Below are positions 22,912-33,599 of a DNA stretch of 64,000 nt, in pieces. The notes beneath the pieces were generated by a model. The model was not told the origin of the DNA, did no database searches, and was given only the letters and a program-made list of their open reading frames with translations. The DNA is from Thalassia testudinum (taxonomy: Eukaryota > Streptophyta > Magnoliopsida > Alismatales > Hydrocharitaceae), in NCBI GenBank assembly GCA_037157565.1, contig JAZHRO010000013.1, forward strand, positions 76,935,501 to 76,999,500. Reading direction: 5' to 3'. The position numbers were made by a program, and so were the translations under genes. Position 1 is the first letter of the stretch. Each line of letters begins with the position of its first letter.

Positions 22912-24401
22912 TGATGTAGACACAATTATTAAGGGTAAAATGTCTATTCATGCATGTTCCTAGGCTTAGATTTGCATTTCATGTTATAAATATTGCATAG
23001 CATGCATCATTATGCATTTAGAGTAGTTGTATATAATTTAGCTTAATTGCATCCTTTTTGTGGTCAGGAGAGAAGGGTATTTATTTCGGAGCCTCGAATT
23101 GACAATCCGACTGTACGGATCTGATCAAGACGGCGATCGGAGTCCAACGCCTTCAAAATCACCTCGATCAGAGTCACATAGCACCATATGCAGTCCGAGG
23201 AAGATCAACGACCAAGGGACTAAGTGATATAATTTGGAGCTTCAAATGACAAATCTAACCACGCAGATGGATTCAGGTCGATGATCGCAGCCCAACGGCG
23301 TAAAAATCGACTCAATCCAACCTCTGTAGCAGCCCCTACAACAAAAAGAAGATGGACGGCCCAAATTACGCCACGTGGCGCAACCCAGGCTGCCCATGCG
23401 CACGCACGTGCCACCACATGCACGCGCGCGGAGGCAAGCATGTGCACAGTGCAGTGCCAGCTCGTGAGTGTGCGCGCGTGCGGCAAAGAGAGCGCATAAC
23501 GCAACCCCAGCAGAGAAAGGGGCGAGCGCGTGCTCGATTGGCGCCAGCCTACAATGACGCATGAGCTAGACCTACAGTGATGCTTAACTGTGGGCGTGAG
23601 CGGGCATGAGCTGCCTACAGCGACACTTCCAGCAACGGCCTGGTGGTTACTAATGGTCCCATACCTATTTTTGCCTCTTCTCCTCCACTATAAAAGGACC
23701 TACACCCCCTTCCTTCCAAGCCATCTCTACCTACTCTACTCTCACCTACTCCTAAGCTCTAGCAAACCTACCAACGCTCCATTAGAGCTTACTCTCAAGC
23801 TCCCAAGGCTCCTATTAGTGTAGCAAACCTCTACCTCACCAAATATTCATCCCTATTCCCATCTCCATTCATAGGTCGCCTTGGAGCCATCCTCCCACCT
23901 CCCTTCTGGTAGCAGATCATCTTCGCCTTCTCACCTCCATTCCGGAGCCATGCCGAAGCTTTCCTTTACCCAACGTCCTTCTGCATCTCACCTCTATCGT
24001 CCCGCTCCCCACCTCCTTCATCCGAGCTTCCACCAGGCGCCGTCGTCTTGTTGAGCAGCCGATTCGAGAGATTTCTTCTCACCCCCCTCTCGTTTTATGT
24101 TTTCATAGTTTATTGTAATTGACATTGTAGTGATATATATATATCAACTTTGTTCCATATCTCTTGTGATTCATTCTGCTTGTCTTCTTCTTTCAAAAAT
24201 ATAAAAAAATAACAAACCCTAAAATACCAAAAACAAACAAATCGAAGTGCAGTTTTCAATTAAAGTAAACGTCGCCTCCCTGTGTTCGACCCAGGACTCC
24301 CTTGGAGTTTCCATATAAATTTTATTTGATCATGAGTTTTGCAACTACGACAATGGGTTACTTGTAACCCTGATTTCAAACTCACGAAACACGTGCAATC
24401 A
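22912..24401 (+). mobile_element. Solo LTR (1.49 kb) inside the element 2 5' LTR
   Basis: Flanked by the exact TSD GAGGG (22,907-22,911 and 24,402-24,406); starts TGATGTAGACAC and ends GTGCAATCA. Related, inverted, to the solo LTR at 38,388-40,194: shared start TGATGTA, a CATGCATGTTCYTAGGC block, a TTATAAATATTGCATA block, and a similar 3' end. A TATA-like CTATAAAAGG lies at about 23,688. The CCTCCCTGTGTTCGACCC block near 24,273 is common near Ty3/gypsy LTR 3' ends. Open frames at 23,220-23,560 are GC-rich noise. Confidence 0.9.
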
Positions 24402-24512
24402 GAGGGGCAACGGAGACAATGCTTTCACATGTGAAGGAGGAGGAGCAGCTGGTGGCTTCTCACTATGGAGGTTTGGGTTCCTTTGGTAGTGTGTGGTTGT
24501 AGAGGAGAAACA

Positions 24513-24553
24513 GAGGAAGAAGAAGACGAAGAAGAAGAAGAAGAAGAAGGAGA
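24513..24553. repeat. (GAA)n-rich microsatellite in the element 2 5' LTR
   Basis: About a dozen GAA/GAC/GAG triplets. The corresponding part of the 3' LTR (about 8,698-8,715) is shorter, so it expanded after insertion or contracted in the other copy. Confidence 0.9.
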
Positions 24554-25191
24554 ATGGTGATGGTTCATGGAGGTAGTGGTGGTATTGATGGTGTTGTGGC
24601 ATGAAGAAGCATGGTGATGCAAGTGAGCTCCGAACAGCGATGTGGCCTGTCACACCACATGCCCACGATGGTGGAGGCTTGTTGCCACAGTTGAGGTCAG
24701 CGGTGGTGGAGCGAAAATGTGTTTAATGTACACATGGTGATGGAATCAGGGTGGAGGCCTCCTCGAACACGATTGCAGGAGGCTTCTTATGCTACAGGAA
24801 TGGAGAAGGAGATGGAGTGTCGGCACGTCGACCATCAATACCAGATCTGGCATTCACGACCATGAAATCAGCAATGAAGGGTGGTCCTGCAGCAGTTGAA
24901 AGAAGAAAGGATTAATAAGAAAAAGATATGAGGATTATTTATTCATAAGCCCTCAAAAGAAATGTTGATTCAAATGAATGCATGTAATGCAACCTAAAAG
25001 ATTAATTATTTCAATGCATGCTATGTATAGGAAACCTTAACTGCATGAACTATTGAAATGCATGAAATATACATGACAACAAATCTATAAATTAATCTAT
25101 TTACATACTAATGTATGCTATGTATATGTTACTATTAATCTAATGTTTAGGCATTTATATAACTAATTAGCCCACAAATATGGGCTCATCA

Positions 25192-25782
25192 CTGTCACCA
25201 CGCTCGTCGAGAGGAAGCACGGTCACGATCGAGGAGATGAGCAAGACGTAGTGGCGGGTGGCTACGGTTGGCACGCGGTGGTGGTCTTGAACTCACGGTG
25301 GTGGAGTCGGCAGTGAGCGGTGGCCTGTAAGTGTGCATTTCGTAGGAAGGAGATGATGGTGGAGTGGTTGTTCTTCCTGTTCGGAAGATGATCCTCCAGT
25401 CGTCCCGATGTCCTATTATATAAAGAATAAGGGAATGAGAGTGAGAGATATGAGGGAAAAAAATAAATAAGGAAGGGAATGCAATTGATGATTTGATTGA
25501 GAGACACGTAAGGATGTAACCTCTAAACCTGATTCCCTTGCTATTTTTGCTAAAAAAAATCCCCATGTTGTTATGATATCTCAAATTGAGATTTGATGTG
25601 ATGCCCCTGCCTCCAAAATGAATAATTAACCCTTTCATATAATGATTAATGCAATTAATGCATGCAATGATAAATCTAAAGCTTACATAATTTTGTCAAT
25701 ATCATGCATGCTTTAAATTAATCTCTTATTCCAATAATAAAATTCTTAGGCTCTAATTTAGTCCACTAAAGTGGACCTATTA
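25192..25782 (-). mobile_element. Element 1 5' LTR, distal part (5' terminus)
   Basis: Continuation of 6,657-7,836 beyond the element 2 insertion (the first five bases are the element 2 TSD). The total LTR would be about 1.77 kb. The terminus at 25,782 is inferred by alignment of the hairpin-containing end with that of element 2 (GTCCAC/GTGGAC here, AGCCCA/TGGGCT there) and because TNP2 coding sequence resumes within a few bases. The terminal dinucleotide reads TA instead of TG on the minus strand. GTGTA (25,783-25,787) would be the TSD; its partner is off-window. Confidence 0.7.
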
Positions 25783-27189
25783 GTGTATTTGGTTTAAATT
25801 GCAAGAAAAGTGTTGCTTGTCCAAATGATTGTGTGTTATAAAGAAATGAATATGCAGAGTTAAGTAGTTGTCCACAGTGTGGTGTGGAGAGATATAAAGT
25901 GGAAAATTCACTAAATACAAGGGCCAAAAAATAGCCTAAGAAGGTTCTACATTACTTTCCATTGATTCCTAGGCTTCAACGCCTTTTTATTTCAAGTAGA
26001 ACTGTGAATTTGGTGGCATGGCATCAGGATAACATGTCACGAGATGGTCACATTCGTCATCCCGTAGATTCAGAAGAGTGGAAAATGTTTAACAGTAATT
26101 ATTTAGCATTTGCAGAGGATTCAAGAAATGTCAGATTGGATCTTGCAAGTGATGGGTTTAATCATTTTAAGAACATATACCCGTCCTATTCAATTTGGCC
26201 AGTTGTGATGATAACTTACAACTTACCTCCATGGCTTTGTATGCGATCGTCGTTTATGATGTTGACCCTCCTTATCCCAAGTCTAAAGCAGCTAGGGAAT
26301 GCAATAGATGTTTATCTTCAACCATTGATAGATAAACTGGAACTGTTGTGGTATAACAGCATTCATACATATGATGCACATAGAAAAGAATTCTTTAATA
26401 TGCATGTTGCATTATTGTGGACCATTAATGACTTCCTTGCATATGCAAATTTGTCGGGATAGAGTACAAAAGGGAAGTCTGCTTGTCCAGTATGTATGGA
26501 TGACACTCATCATCTTCGACTACCTGAAAGCAATAAGTTTTGTTATTTAAAACATCGTAGATTCCTACCTATTGAGCATAGATGGCAAACTGCAATGTTT
26601 AAGGATAAGTTCGATGGTAAAACTTGTCAGTATTCTTTAAAGAATCAGAGGAATAAGCTCAGTACAAATTCAATAAGATTGTCAGGTTTTCAAGTAATGG
26701 AGAAATTACAATAACTTGGCAACATACGATTAGGTCATCTATTAGAGAAAGATCAAATAGCTATAAAACATACGAGTTTTAAAAAGAAGAGCATTTTCTT
26801 CAAGGAACTCCCATATTGGAAAGATCTGACAATCCGACATAATCTTGATGTGATGCACATTGAGTTATTGACAACATTTTAGATGTGTTCAACTTAACTG
26901 ATAGTCCAAAGGATTCAGTAAAGATGAGGAAAGACATGATAACCTTAGGCATTCGTCTAGAGTTATACGTTATTGAAAAAGAAGACGGCAGTTATGACTT
27001 TCCAAAAGTGATTTATAGCCTAAATAATGATCAATGAGAGAAAATTTTCAACTTCTTGCATGAAGTACAAGTGTCAAATGGCCATTTTTCACAACTTTCT
27101 CAATATGTAAATGAGACTCAAAAGAAAATTAGTAGGTTAAAGAGCCACGACTCTCACGTTTACATGTAAGTCGTGTCCCACTAGCTATT
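25783..27189 (+). pseudogene. TNP2-like CACTA transposase, central part
   Basis: TNP2-type transposases cut CACTA transposon ends. The reading begins mid-protein just after the element 1 LTR: NCKKSVACPNDC and CPQCGVERYKVENS (the conserved zinc-binding region), PRLQRLFIS, then DGHIRHPVDSEEWK, DLASDGFNHF and LPPWLCMRSSFMML, ACPVCMDDTHHL, LKHRRFLPIEHRWQ, and PYWKDLTIRHNLDVMHIE, all typical of the family. Stops occur (for example 26,460, fitting Trp TGG to TAG) as well as frameshifts near 26,880. It is cut after SHDSHVYM by the LTR at 27,190 and resumes as PLAIRRVLLDP at 29,531. The N-terminus is off-window. Confidence 0.9.
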
Positions 27190-29530
27190 TGATGGCATCT
27201 CCATCATCCTCCATAACTAACTTAATTTGGCTAAGTTCTAGGATAAAATTCACCTAATTTACACATTAAAAGGATATACCTCAATCAGGGCTGAAGAGAA
27301 ACGAATTAATAGAAAAGAACGGTTAATTCTGTAATTTTCACAAATAATTATAAATGCAAAATAACTAGAGGGAAAGCTTATGGTTATTAAAGGTCAATTG
27401 AGCTTAAATTTTATAAAAGTATGTTGATACTGAATAATTTAGGATTTTCATTCAAATTGAGTGTTAATACTTAATTAAATTGGTTAATTTCGACCTCACT
27501 TCAATTTAAATAGTTCTAATGGAAATAAATATAATCTAAACCTCCTAAAATCATTTAACAATATTTTATAAGGTTTTCACAATTAATTTGACAATCGAAA
27601 CTTGTTTCAACCTAAAATAGAATTGTAGGTAAGTATTTGATACATTTTGGGTCTAAACATAAATTGATCGTGCACATGACATCAAAACCCAAAATTGAAG
27701 TCACCATTGAATTCCTTAGGCCTAAATTAGGCTACCATAAGAATTTAGGCTCATTTGGACTTTATCTTGGTCAACTTTGCAATTTAGCCCTCAATTCCTA
27801 ATTTCTTTACAAATACCCCCTTAACTTTTGATTTTTTTGCATATATGCCCCCTCCAGCACCTTCTCCACCTTCCACCTTCGCATTCGCTAGCCACGCAAC
27901 TCCGGTGAGCCATTCCCGCAACCTCTGACCCTCTCCTCGCATGCCATGGAGCTTTAAACCTCCACCATCACACGTCGCTTCTTTTCGTCGTGTTTTAGCA
28001 CGTCACCTCCCCTTCTTCCTTCTTCTCCGACGTTGCCAGACGCTGACCTTGGAGCTCTCCTCCTTCGTCGCTTGTCGCCGGCCCTCGCTACCAACTAAGG
28101 GCATGGTTGTCTTCCTCAAGTCATCACCATTCTTCCTACCATAGAAAGCGACTCTCCTACCCTCCTCACTCCAACATCCCTGCCGCCCTCTTCTTCTTCT
28201 CTAACTCCGACGGCCACGCCAGCCACCCTCTCCTCCTCTTTGTCCAATGTAAGGTAGCTCTTCTTCCTCCCCTTGCTTTAGAAAGTAGATTAGGTCCTTA
28301 GTTCTAGGTTTAGACCCTTATCTCTCCTCCCTCGCCACCTTCTTCTCCGCGACCGGCCACACGCCGACCACCCTCTGACAAGGCATGCCTCGCCACTCCA
28401 TCCACCGTCTCCACTCTCCACCAACTCCACAAGCTCTACCTCAACATCTCAAGCAAAAGCCCTCTTCCAATTTGGGATTTCAACGTGCACACCGAGCCAC
28501 CAGACAACATCCATTCCCGCCGACCTTGATGCATCCGGGGGCCCATCTCCAATGTTCTCACAGCCAATCACCACCGCCAACACCTCCAATGAACCACAGC
28601 GAAGCTCCCTAACAACTTGGATTGGAGTTCCAATGCCTCTCCACCTCGGTCGATCAACCCACGCCGGTGCCTCTCCATCGAGCATGCAGTGCCACCTCCA
28701 ACCTCCCCACAACTCGAAGCTTCACGAGAAGCTCCATGGTAGCACAAGGAGCAATTTATGACCCTCGACGGGAAGTTTTGTGGACTGAGGACCTCCATCG
28801 ACTACCATTGAACCCGCCGCTTCCTAGACCGTCGTCTGCCACCTTCGCCCGTTCGATCAACCCAACAACCATGCCACCACATCAGCGATGCATCGGCGAC
28901 GCCCCTCCACCGCACATCGACGAAGAACTCCAGCCGGACACTCCTCCAGCAAGCCCTTCCGGCTGAAGAAGAAGGACAACGGGGGGTTGTTCGAAAGAAT
29001 AGAAAAGTTCCAAGGACCCAATTACAGGACTTCAGGGACCTAAGTGTAAGAAACTCAAATTCTTAGGGACCGAATTAAATAAGTGCTTAAATAAGTGATT
29101 ATTTATCTTGAATATTGCTCATTAATTATTGTTATTGAGATCTAAATGCAATATCTTATTCAATCACTAGTGTTATGAATTATTTAGTGCTTAATCTAGT
29201 CACATTAGATTCTTTCTTTTATTAATCATTAAATAATAATTATTCTGATTATTAACCCCCTGCACTTGAACTTTAAATTTCATCTATTTATTTTGTAAAA
29301 CCAAGTGCAATGTTTGAACTTGTTCACCTTTCGAGAAATTACCCCAAAAACAAGTTTGTCAAATTCCTGAGCGTGAAATTCTCTAAATAGTGGTAATTTG
29401 CGCAATTACTTGCTCCAAGAGATGACCTCGGGATACTTTTATTTCGAGAATTATAAATTTAAATGTTAATTCTCTTTGGTCACCTATACTATGACGCACG
29501 ATTTTAAAACCCGATCAATGTGCGTCAACA
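27190..29530 (+). mobile_element. Solo LTR (2.34 kb) inserted in the TNP2 gene
   Basis: Flanked by the exact TSD CTATT (27,185-27,189 and 29,531-29,535). Starts TGATGGCATCTCCATCA, a perfect 6-bp hairpin, and ends CGTCAACA. Excision rejoins TNP2 sequence (the PLAIRR block spans the junction). Its 3' part matches the LTRs at 1-1,235 and 1,479-3,757 (ATAAATTTAAATGTT, then a CTATACTATGACGCA block). The C-rich middle (27,850-28,970) yields Pro/Ser/His-rich open frames on both strands that are composition artefacts. Confidence 0.9.
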
Positions 29531-30742
29531 CTATTCGTAGAGTGCTACTTGATCCAGTTGTGGATTCATTTACAGAGATAAGCCGATATTTCAAAACTAT
29601 TTGTTCGAAGACAATGGATTCTGATTTATTAGAGTGCTGGGATAAGCAAATAGTCGTCACATTATGTAAAATGGAGCAAATATTTCCTCCGCCTTCTTTG
29701 ATGTCATGGTTCATTTAACTCTGCATCTTGCAAATGAAGTGAAAGTTGCTGAGCCTGTCAATACAGGTGGACGTATCCAGTTGAACGATTTCTAAAGAAA
29801 CTAAAAGATTATGTGTTAAATAAGGCTAAGCCTGAAGGATCTATTGTTGAAGGATATCTTATAGAAGAGTCCATTAACTTTTGTACCATGTACATGGATG
29901 AGACAGACAATCAATTTAATCAATTACAGAGAAATTATGATAGAGGGTATAATGAGAATGATGAAGGTTATCTTTCCATATTTGATATTCCAGGAAGGTC
30001 TATCCTCTACACAAAATACAAATCAATCTCTAAAATCGATCGGCGTCTAGCTCACTTCTACATCCTTAAGCAGATTCCAAAAGTTGATCCATTTTATAAT
30101 GAATTTAAGGAGTGTTCACATCCAAAAACTCGCGAGGTTGACTTCCTCGAGTGGTTTAAACAACGTGTTATTCAAATGAAAGAAGAGAACGACCCACGAT
30201 GGGTGGAGGACTTTGACATAATATCCGACCAACCATTGAGTTATAGACATTATCATTCAGGTAACATTATAAACAGATTCAAGATCATAACAAAATCCAT
30301 AGATGATACGAAGGCAACACAGTATGCTGGTGTTGTTTTCAATTGCAATTTGAGCACTGGTTGTAATGTCTACTACGGACAAATTGAAGAAATTGTTGAG
30401 ATGAACTTTAGATACGATCGTAAAGTTGTCATTTTGAAGTGCAATTGGTTCGATGTGTTTAAAGAAGACATTTGCTTCAAACTTGACAAGAAGCACGATT
30501 TTTTAAGTTTGTGTAAGAATTGTCGAACTCTTCGTTCTTCACAACTGTTTACATTAGTATGTCAAATATATCAAGTCTTCTACGGCCCTGACAATAGCAT
30601 AAATGGATGGATTATACCTATCTGGAAAATTCCACGTGAATATTATGATGCGCAAAAAGATGTCGAACCTGAAGTAGAAGTAGATGCTTATCAAGAACAC
30701 TTACGAGAAATTGGTTCAGGTGCAATAGATATTGATATTTAA
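29531..30742 (+). pseudogene. TNP2-like CACTA transposase, C-terminal part
   Basis: Continues from 27,189. The first stretch reads RRVLLDPVVDSFTEISRYFK, then CSKTMDSDLL and KMEQIFPPPS; a frameshift near 29,700 moves to the frame of a 309-residue open stretch from 29,813. Family blocks there include LNKAKPEGSIVEGYLIEES, the NFCTMYMDE block, RRLAHFYILKQIP, FLEWFKQRVIQ and VVILKCNWFDVF. It ends with an acidic tail and a stop at 30,742, the expected C-terminus for the family. The downstream half being largely open while the upstream half is broken is notable. Confidence 0.92.
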
Positions 30743-31461
30743 GGTATAATTATCTTTTATACCATTTCTCTTTTTATTATTACATAGAGGGAGGCATGCG
30801 TCAATTTTTTTCCTTCTTCCATTTATTTCTAAAGAGTTTAAATAAAGAAAATTTTCACTATCTCCTCGTAAAGACTCTTATTTCTTATTGCCAAAGATTT
30901 TTTTTCGATGATATTCTTAGCCATCTGGCATTTTTTAGGTAATCCATTTTTCATTGCTATTTTGGCATCAGCAAAATTCCATGGCTAATGCCGCTAAAAG
31001 CCTTGGTTGCTAGTCCTATTGATTTATTATTATAAAGAAATAAATGTAATACTATTAACTCCATTGCCAAATTCATCAAAAAAATGAAGCCGTACAAGAA
31101 AAAAAAAAAGCCTACTATAAATAATTCTAAAACAAACTCCACCATAAAATCCCCAAGCTTAGGGGAATGGATGACCCCACCATCCCATTTGATGGCAAGT
31201 TTCATTTATGGCTTCTGGTTTCCATGCTCAAATGATAAGCACTCTCTCCTTATCCTCCTAGGATGTTGTCAGAGGCCTCTTAAGTTAGTGAACAAAAAAG
31301 GAGTAAAGAAAACATAAGGCCAATCCAGATTCCAGATGCACCACAAAACCATGTTATTCACACTTGGTTCACTTAAGATTACCAGCTCAAAGAACCAAAG
31401 TTTATTCAGAAGTACCTGGTTATCTTAAAAATCCATCTTTGCTAAAAACAAATTCAGCATC
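30743..31461 (+). other. CACTA interior, no gene seen
   Basis: AT-rich sequence between the TNP2 stop and the next LTR. No motif or ORF with support. Confidence 0.5.
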
Positions 31462-33599
31462 TGATGAGGTGTGGCTTATCATAGCTAAAATGCCCAAGTT
31501 AGGCTAGAAACAAGGTTAAACACTACATGATTAGCACATGAAATGGGTTAAGTGTAAGAAATAACAAAAATGACCTAAAACAACAAATTTGTGTTGAAAA
31601 CGTAAAATTAGGTCATAAAATAAGATATTCTATTCAAAAATGTAAATTGATGATCTAATTGTAAATTGAAGACACATTTGGGTTCAAAGATCAAATCAAA
31701 AGTGAAATTAACTTCTTAAATGCTCAATTGAGCTTCAAGAAAAACTTGGTGACATTTGGACATCATTAGGATCTTGCAATCATTACATTACATCTAGGTC
31801 CTTAGGACATTCACATTTCTTCACGTTTAAAACTTCTAAGGACCTATTTGATAGTTGCTAGGGACCTATCTGAAAGCCTCAGGGACCGCGCTGCAAGACT
31901 CTTTACCACTTAAGGGTTCCCTCCTAATTTATCTATCACTTTGCCCTCAGAGGGCCTCTCTGCAAAATCTCCAACAAACCTGATGCAGCATGGTCTACTG
32001 TAGTGGCGTAAGAACTTGGCCAATCACAGCCATTGATTCTCTAAACCTCAAATCCAAGGGCCTATCCTAATTGAACCTTCGCGCGACTTTGTGTGTGTAA
32101 TCACCATCCCCCCAGATCCAATCCAATGGTCGTGATTTGGTTTAACATTCCTGCACTTGCCTCGACTTCCTATCCACCGTTGGTGCCCTAGGAACCTAAT
32201 CCCACCTCCATGGTGCCCAGATCCAGTGGCAAGCCTACTTAAGTAGCTCTAGAGTTCCTCGAGCAAGCCATCGAGCTACCTACACCCTGAGCCGATCTGT
32301 TCATCCACGTCTCTAATTCCTCTTCCTCCTTCATCGACCGCCTGTGACAAAGGTGGTGTCTCATCCTCAATTTTGTCGTTGTAGTGACCAGCTGCAGCCC
32401 AAGGACCTCATTCCTCATTGGAGATCCTCTCATCCCCATTCGTCGCCATAGCAACCCGCTGTGGATCCAGAGACCTCATTCTTTTGAGTAGCTAGATTTA
32501 CCGCTTTCGTAGATTAGATTTCCTGCTTTCTAGATTAGTTTTAGTGTTAATTAGTGTAATTTAGATCGCTGGAGTAGATTAGTTAGTGTAATTTAGATTT
32601 AGTTTAGATCCGACCCGACCTCTCTCATCAATTCAGATCATAGAGGAGTTTTTCGCACTTTCACATCGACTCATATAGCTTTCCCTACGCCTTCAATCCA
32701 TTTCTGATTTTCCCTTGCATTTTATTCATTGTTCACCCCTCCATTAAGGTCAAATTCAGATCTAAAGTCTTGCCTTCTAGATCTAAATTTGCGCCTAAAA
32801 TCCACCTAGGGGGTCTCCCATTCATTTCATAAATTCACAAAGACCACCTAATCTGGTTTTAATTAAACTAATTCACTCGATTCTTTCATATTTGATTTTC
32901 ACATCCAATCTTTTGATTTGGAGTTAATTTGGTTTTAATCAAATTTAATCAAGTGATTCAAATTCAGATTTGCTCAATTGGGTGTAATGCAATGAATCTA
33001 ATGTGTTTGATGTGGTTTTTAATTTTTAGATGATCATAAGCCCAATTCGAGTTTTGCATTTGGGTAGTTTGGCCAAGGAAAATCAGAATTTCTGATTGGA
33101 GGTCAAAACAGTGACCCATTAGTTTTTATGGGATCCTTAGATTTTCTTGAACGTCAGTCAATGTAGTTCAAAAAGATCTAGTGATCAGATCATTTGTGAT
33201 TCACATTAAAAGCCCAAAAACAGGGGCCACATAGTTTCCCTCATCAGTCTTACCCCCTTCTGATTTTGAAAGATTCATGTGATGTTTTCAAGGTTTTATT
33301 GGAGATTTGGATTTATTCTAAGACGATTTCTACACTTAATATGCTCTTCCTCTTTTACATTGTCTATAATGTAAAGAGGAAAAGCATATTAGGGTCTTTT
33401 GAGAACCTTGAAGGCTGAGATTTGTTTTTGGATCCTCGTAATGGATTTTTGTTGGAATGGGAATGAGAATTTTGGTTTAGATTAGATATTCTTAGATCTA
33501 ATCTGAAAATATTTCAGTAAGATCAGTAACATCAGTTGCTAAATTCTGGTAGCAGCAACTACATCACTAATTTTAGGACATCTACCAGTAGCTGGGACA
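31462..33599 (+). mobile_element. Probable solo LTR (2.14 kb) in the CACTA element
   Basis: The start TGATGAGGTGTGGCTTATCA and the following 1.9 kb are homologous to the LTR at 62,150-64,000 (shared AAAAGGGTTAAGTGT-like, GACCTAAAAC and AATTAGGTCA blocks, and a similar 3' half). GCATC at 31,457-31,461 recurs at 33,600-33,604 directly after GGGACA, giving a TG…CA insert with a 5-bp TSD. The right end is the weaker boundary, since only the 5-mer supports it and the sequence beyond looks similar in style. No protein is encoded. Confidence 0.6.

Larger units (their letters stand above)
7837..25191 (-). mobile_element. Element 2: non-autonomous LTR retrotransposon with nested insertions
   Basis: A full-length LTR element bounded by the 5-bp TSD CTGTC (7,832-7,836 and 25,192-25,196). 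LTRs lie at 7,837-9,341 (3') and 22,112-25,191 (5'); a tRNA-Asp-type PBS abuts the 5' LTR and a polypurine tract abuts the 3' LTR, so the element points left. Three later inserts are nested: copia (11,167-16,215), a solo LTR (18,367-21,539) and a solo LTR within the 5' LTR (22,912-24,401). Without them the element would be about 7.6 kb. No Gag zinc knuckle, protease, RT or integrase was recognised; the only coding signal is the acidic ORF at 10,783-17,628. Its insertion site is the 5' LTR of element 1. Confidence 0.92.
22112..25191 (-). repeat. Element 2 5' LTR, interrupted by a solo LTR
   Basis: Homologous to 7,837-9,341 in two blocks, 22,112-22,911 and 24,402-25,191, separated by the 1,490-bp insert at 22,912-24,401. 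Ends TG…CA on the minus strand. The terminal hairpin AGCCCA/TGGGCT at 25,169-25,186 is intact here but eroded in the other LTR. Confidence 0.92.

Noticed and set aside
28385..28966. Open frames of 64-114 codons on both strands
   Set aside because: They sit in the C-rich middle of the solo LTR at 27,190-29,530 and are low-complexity Pro/His/Ser.
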